Shown: in pieces, positions 6,299-7,189 of the stretch
How the letters are laid out: each line of letters starts with the position of its first letter
Position numbering within the stretch: the stretch's first letter is position 1
NCBI GenBank assembly: GCA_018830745.1
Contig: JAHJRU010000195.1
Location: 1 to 7,189 of the forward strand
Length of the DNA stretch: 7,189 bases
Direction: 5' to 3'
Origin: Chloroflexota bacterium
GTDB lineage: Bacteria; Chloroflexota; Dehalococcoidia; Dehalococcoidales; JAHJRU01
Notes under the pieces: generated by a model
The model's input: only the letters and a program-made list of their open reading frames with translations
Told to the model about the DNA's origin: nothing
Database searches by the model: none
Position numbers and translations under genes: made by a program

Positions 6299-7189
6299 AT
6301 GTCTAAGATAATTGCATCAGCAGCCATTAGAGGCGCTCATAAGATTTTCGGTCAGGCGGAGGAGAAGTGGAAGCAGGCCATGGACAAATGGGGAGCCAAC
6401 GAGCCAGTAGGTTTCCCCAATACCGCCTACTACCTGCCCGTAATCTACGGCATGACGGGTATGAAGGTGGAGAAGCTGGGAGATATGGAGGCAGTCCTGG
6501 AGAAGTGCAAGCAAATGCTGCCTCCACCCGTCCGTGAGATACACCCCCTACCCTATCTGGCGCCCGCCCTGGATGCCGGAATGGCTACCTTCTTCGCCGA
6601 AGAGGTTATTGAAGCCATAAGGTACCTGGAGCAGCCAGACTTCTACACCAAGCAGGAGGATATCACCGATAGCAATATCTGGCTTGGTGCCGCGGACGAC
6701 ATCATATTGAGAAAACGAGGCGTGGAATTCGTCGATGGCACCGCACCCGGTTTTGCCGCCATCGTCGGTGCTGCCCCCACATCGGAAATCGCTGCCAGCA
6801 TAGCGCAGGAACTGCAGCAGAAAAACCTCTATGTCTTCATGTCCAGCGAATATAACGGCCAGAGGTTTTCCGAGCAGTTAGTCGAAGCTGGTGTTCAAAT
6901 CGGCTGGCCGACCCGTCTGGTCTCCTTCGGCCCCGATATCAGCTCCACCGTATTTGCCATGGGCTTCGCTACCAGAGCCGCCCTGTCTTTCGGCGGTATC
7001 GAACCGGGCGACTTCCGGAAAATCCTTATCTACAACAAGGACCGTGTATTCGCCTTCGTTCTGCCCATGGGCTACGTCACCGACGAGTGGTACGCCAACG
7101 CCGCCGGAGCCATCAACTGGGGGTTCCCCACTATCGCCGATACCCCGATTCCGGAGGCTCTGCCCACCGGTATCTGCACCTACGAGCAC
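6299..7189 (+). CDS. acsB: Acetyl-CoA synthase (CO-methylating), N-terminal part (3'-partial)
   Basis: AcsB condenses CO from CODH, the methyl group from the corrinoid protein and CoA into acetyl-CoA at its Ni-Ni-4Fe-4S A-cluster. The window holds the first 297 residues, open to the right edge, of a protein that is about 730 residues in Moorella. The visible part corresponds to the N-terminal domain that binds CODH and contains the CO tunnel. PVGFPNTAYYLPV (36-48) matches the PVGYPDTAYYLPV segment I recall from Moorella AcsB and is followed by a similar KLGDM segment (59-63). EEVIEAIRYL (101-110) and FGGIEPG (231-237) also look family-typical. This domain marks the bacterial type, since archaeal CdhC lacks it. 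The N-terminus before the conserved PVGFP block appears somewhat shorter than in Moorella. The A-cluster cysteines lie in the missing C-terminal half and cannot be checked. It starts 37 bases after cooS and is clearly in the same operon. Confidence 0.95.
   Translation, partial: MSKIIASAAIRGAHKIFGQAEEKWKQAMDKWGANEPVGFPNTAYYLPVIYGMTGMKVEKLGDMEAVLEKCKQMLPPPVREIHPLPYLAPALDAGMATFFAEEVIEAIRYLEQPDFYTKQEDITDSNIWLGAADDIILRKRGVEFVDGTAPGFAAIVGAAPTSEIAASIAQELQQKNLYVFMSSEYNGQRFSEQLVEAGVQIGWPTRLVSFGPDISSTVFAMGFATRAALSFGGIEPGDFRKILIYNKDRVFAFVLPMGYVTDEWYANAAGAINWGFPTIADTPIPEALPTGICTYEH

Larger units (their letters stand above)
2..7189 (+). other. Wood-Ljungdahl CODH/ACS operon, partial at both ends
   Basis: Seven same-strand genes are separated by gaps of roughly 40 bases or fewer, with one stop/start overlap (1387-1390). 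No hairpin followed by a T-run and no clear -35/-10 pair was seen between them. Co-transcription is inferred from this layout and from the shared pathway. The promoter and any regulator lie outside the window. Confidence 0.75.

Noticed and set aside
6291..6311. Six-codon frame (ATG at 6291, stop at 6309-6311) overlapping the acsB start out of frame, as a possible leader peptide.
   Set aside because: The SD is only 1 base from this ATG but 9 bases from the acsB ATG at 6299. A short frame arising by chance is the simpler reading.
6878..7189. Long minus-strand open frame (about 103 codons) at the right end.
   Set aside because: It lies wholly antisense to acsB, whose + strand frame encodes a clear AcsB N-terminal domain. 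The minus-strand translation resembles no known family.

Overview
The window is part of a Wood-Ljungdahl (reductive acetyl-CoA) gene cluster. All seven genes lie on the + strand and are tightly packed. In order they are: a RACo/AcsV-type corrinoid activator (5' end missing), a CooC/AcsF-type nickel-insertion ATPase, FolD, an unrecognised 72-residue protein, the small corrinoid protein subunit AcsD, the Ni-Fe CO dehydrogenase subunit AcsA/CooS, and the N-terminal part of acetyl-CoA synthase AcsB (3' end missing). Gaps between genes are about 14 to 40 bases, one pair overlaps, and most starts have a good Shine-Dalgarno sequence. This looks like one transcription unit that continues past both ends of the window. 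No stretch longer than about 40 bases lacks a gene. I saw no RNA genes, mobile elements, CRISPR arrays, convincing terminators or internal promoters.

The organism is a strictly anaerobic bacterium. The CO dehydrogenase is the bacterial AcsA form. The acetyl-CoA synthase has the N-terminal CODH-binding domain found in bacterial AcsB and absent from archaeal CdhC. A tetrahydrofolate enzyme, FolD, sits inside the cluster, which points to a folate-based methyl branch. Base composition is moderately GC-rich by eye. A Dehalococcoidia-like Chloroflexota or another uncultured sediment or groundwater lineage is plausible, but this is a guess; the sequence does not fix the phylum or say whether the pathway runs toward fixation or oxidation.

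The genes fit together as follows. FolD interconverts methylene-, methenyl- and formyl-tetrahydrofolate on the methyl branch. AcsD is half of the corrinoid iron-sulfur protein that carries the methyl group to AcsB. AcsA reduces CO2 to CO for AcsB, which joins CO, methyl and CoA. The activator re-reduces corrinoid that has become inactive, and the CooC-type ATPase matures the nickel sites. The large corrinoid protein subunit (AcsC) and the methyltransferase (AcsE) are not seen and may lie downstream.

The main unexplained item is the 72-residue, cysteine-free, highly charged protein between folD and acsD, which has a near-perfect ribosome binding site. I found no evidence of a wholly new system; the rest is a recognisable pathway with a somewhat unusual gene order.
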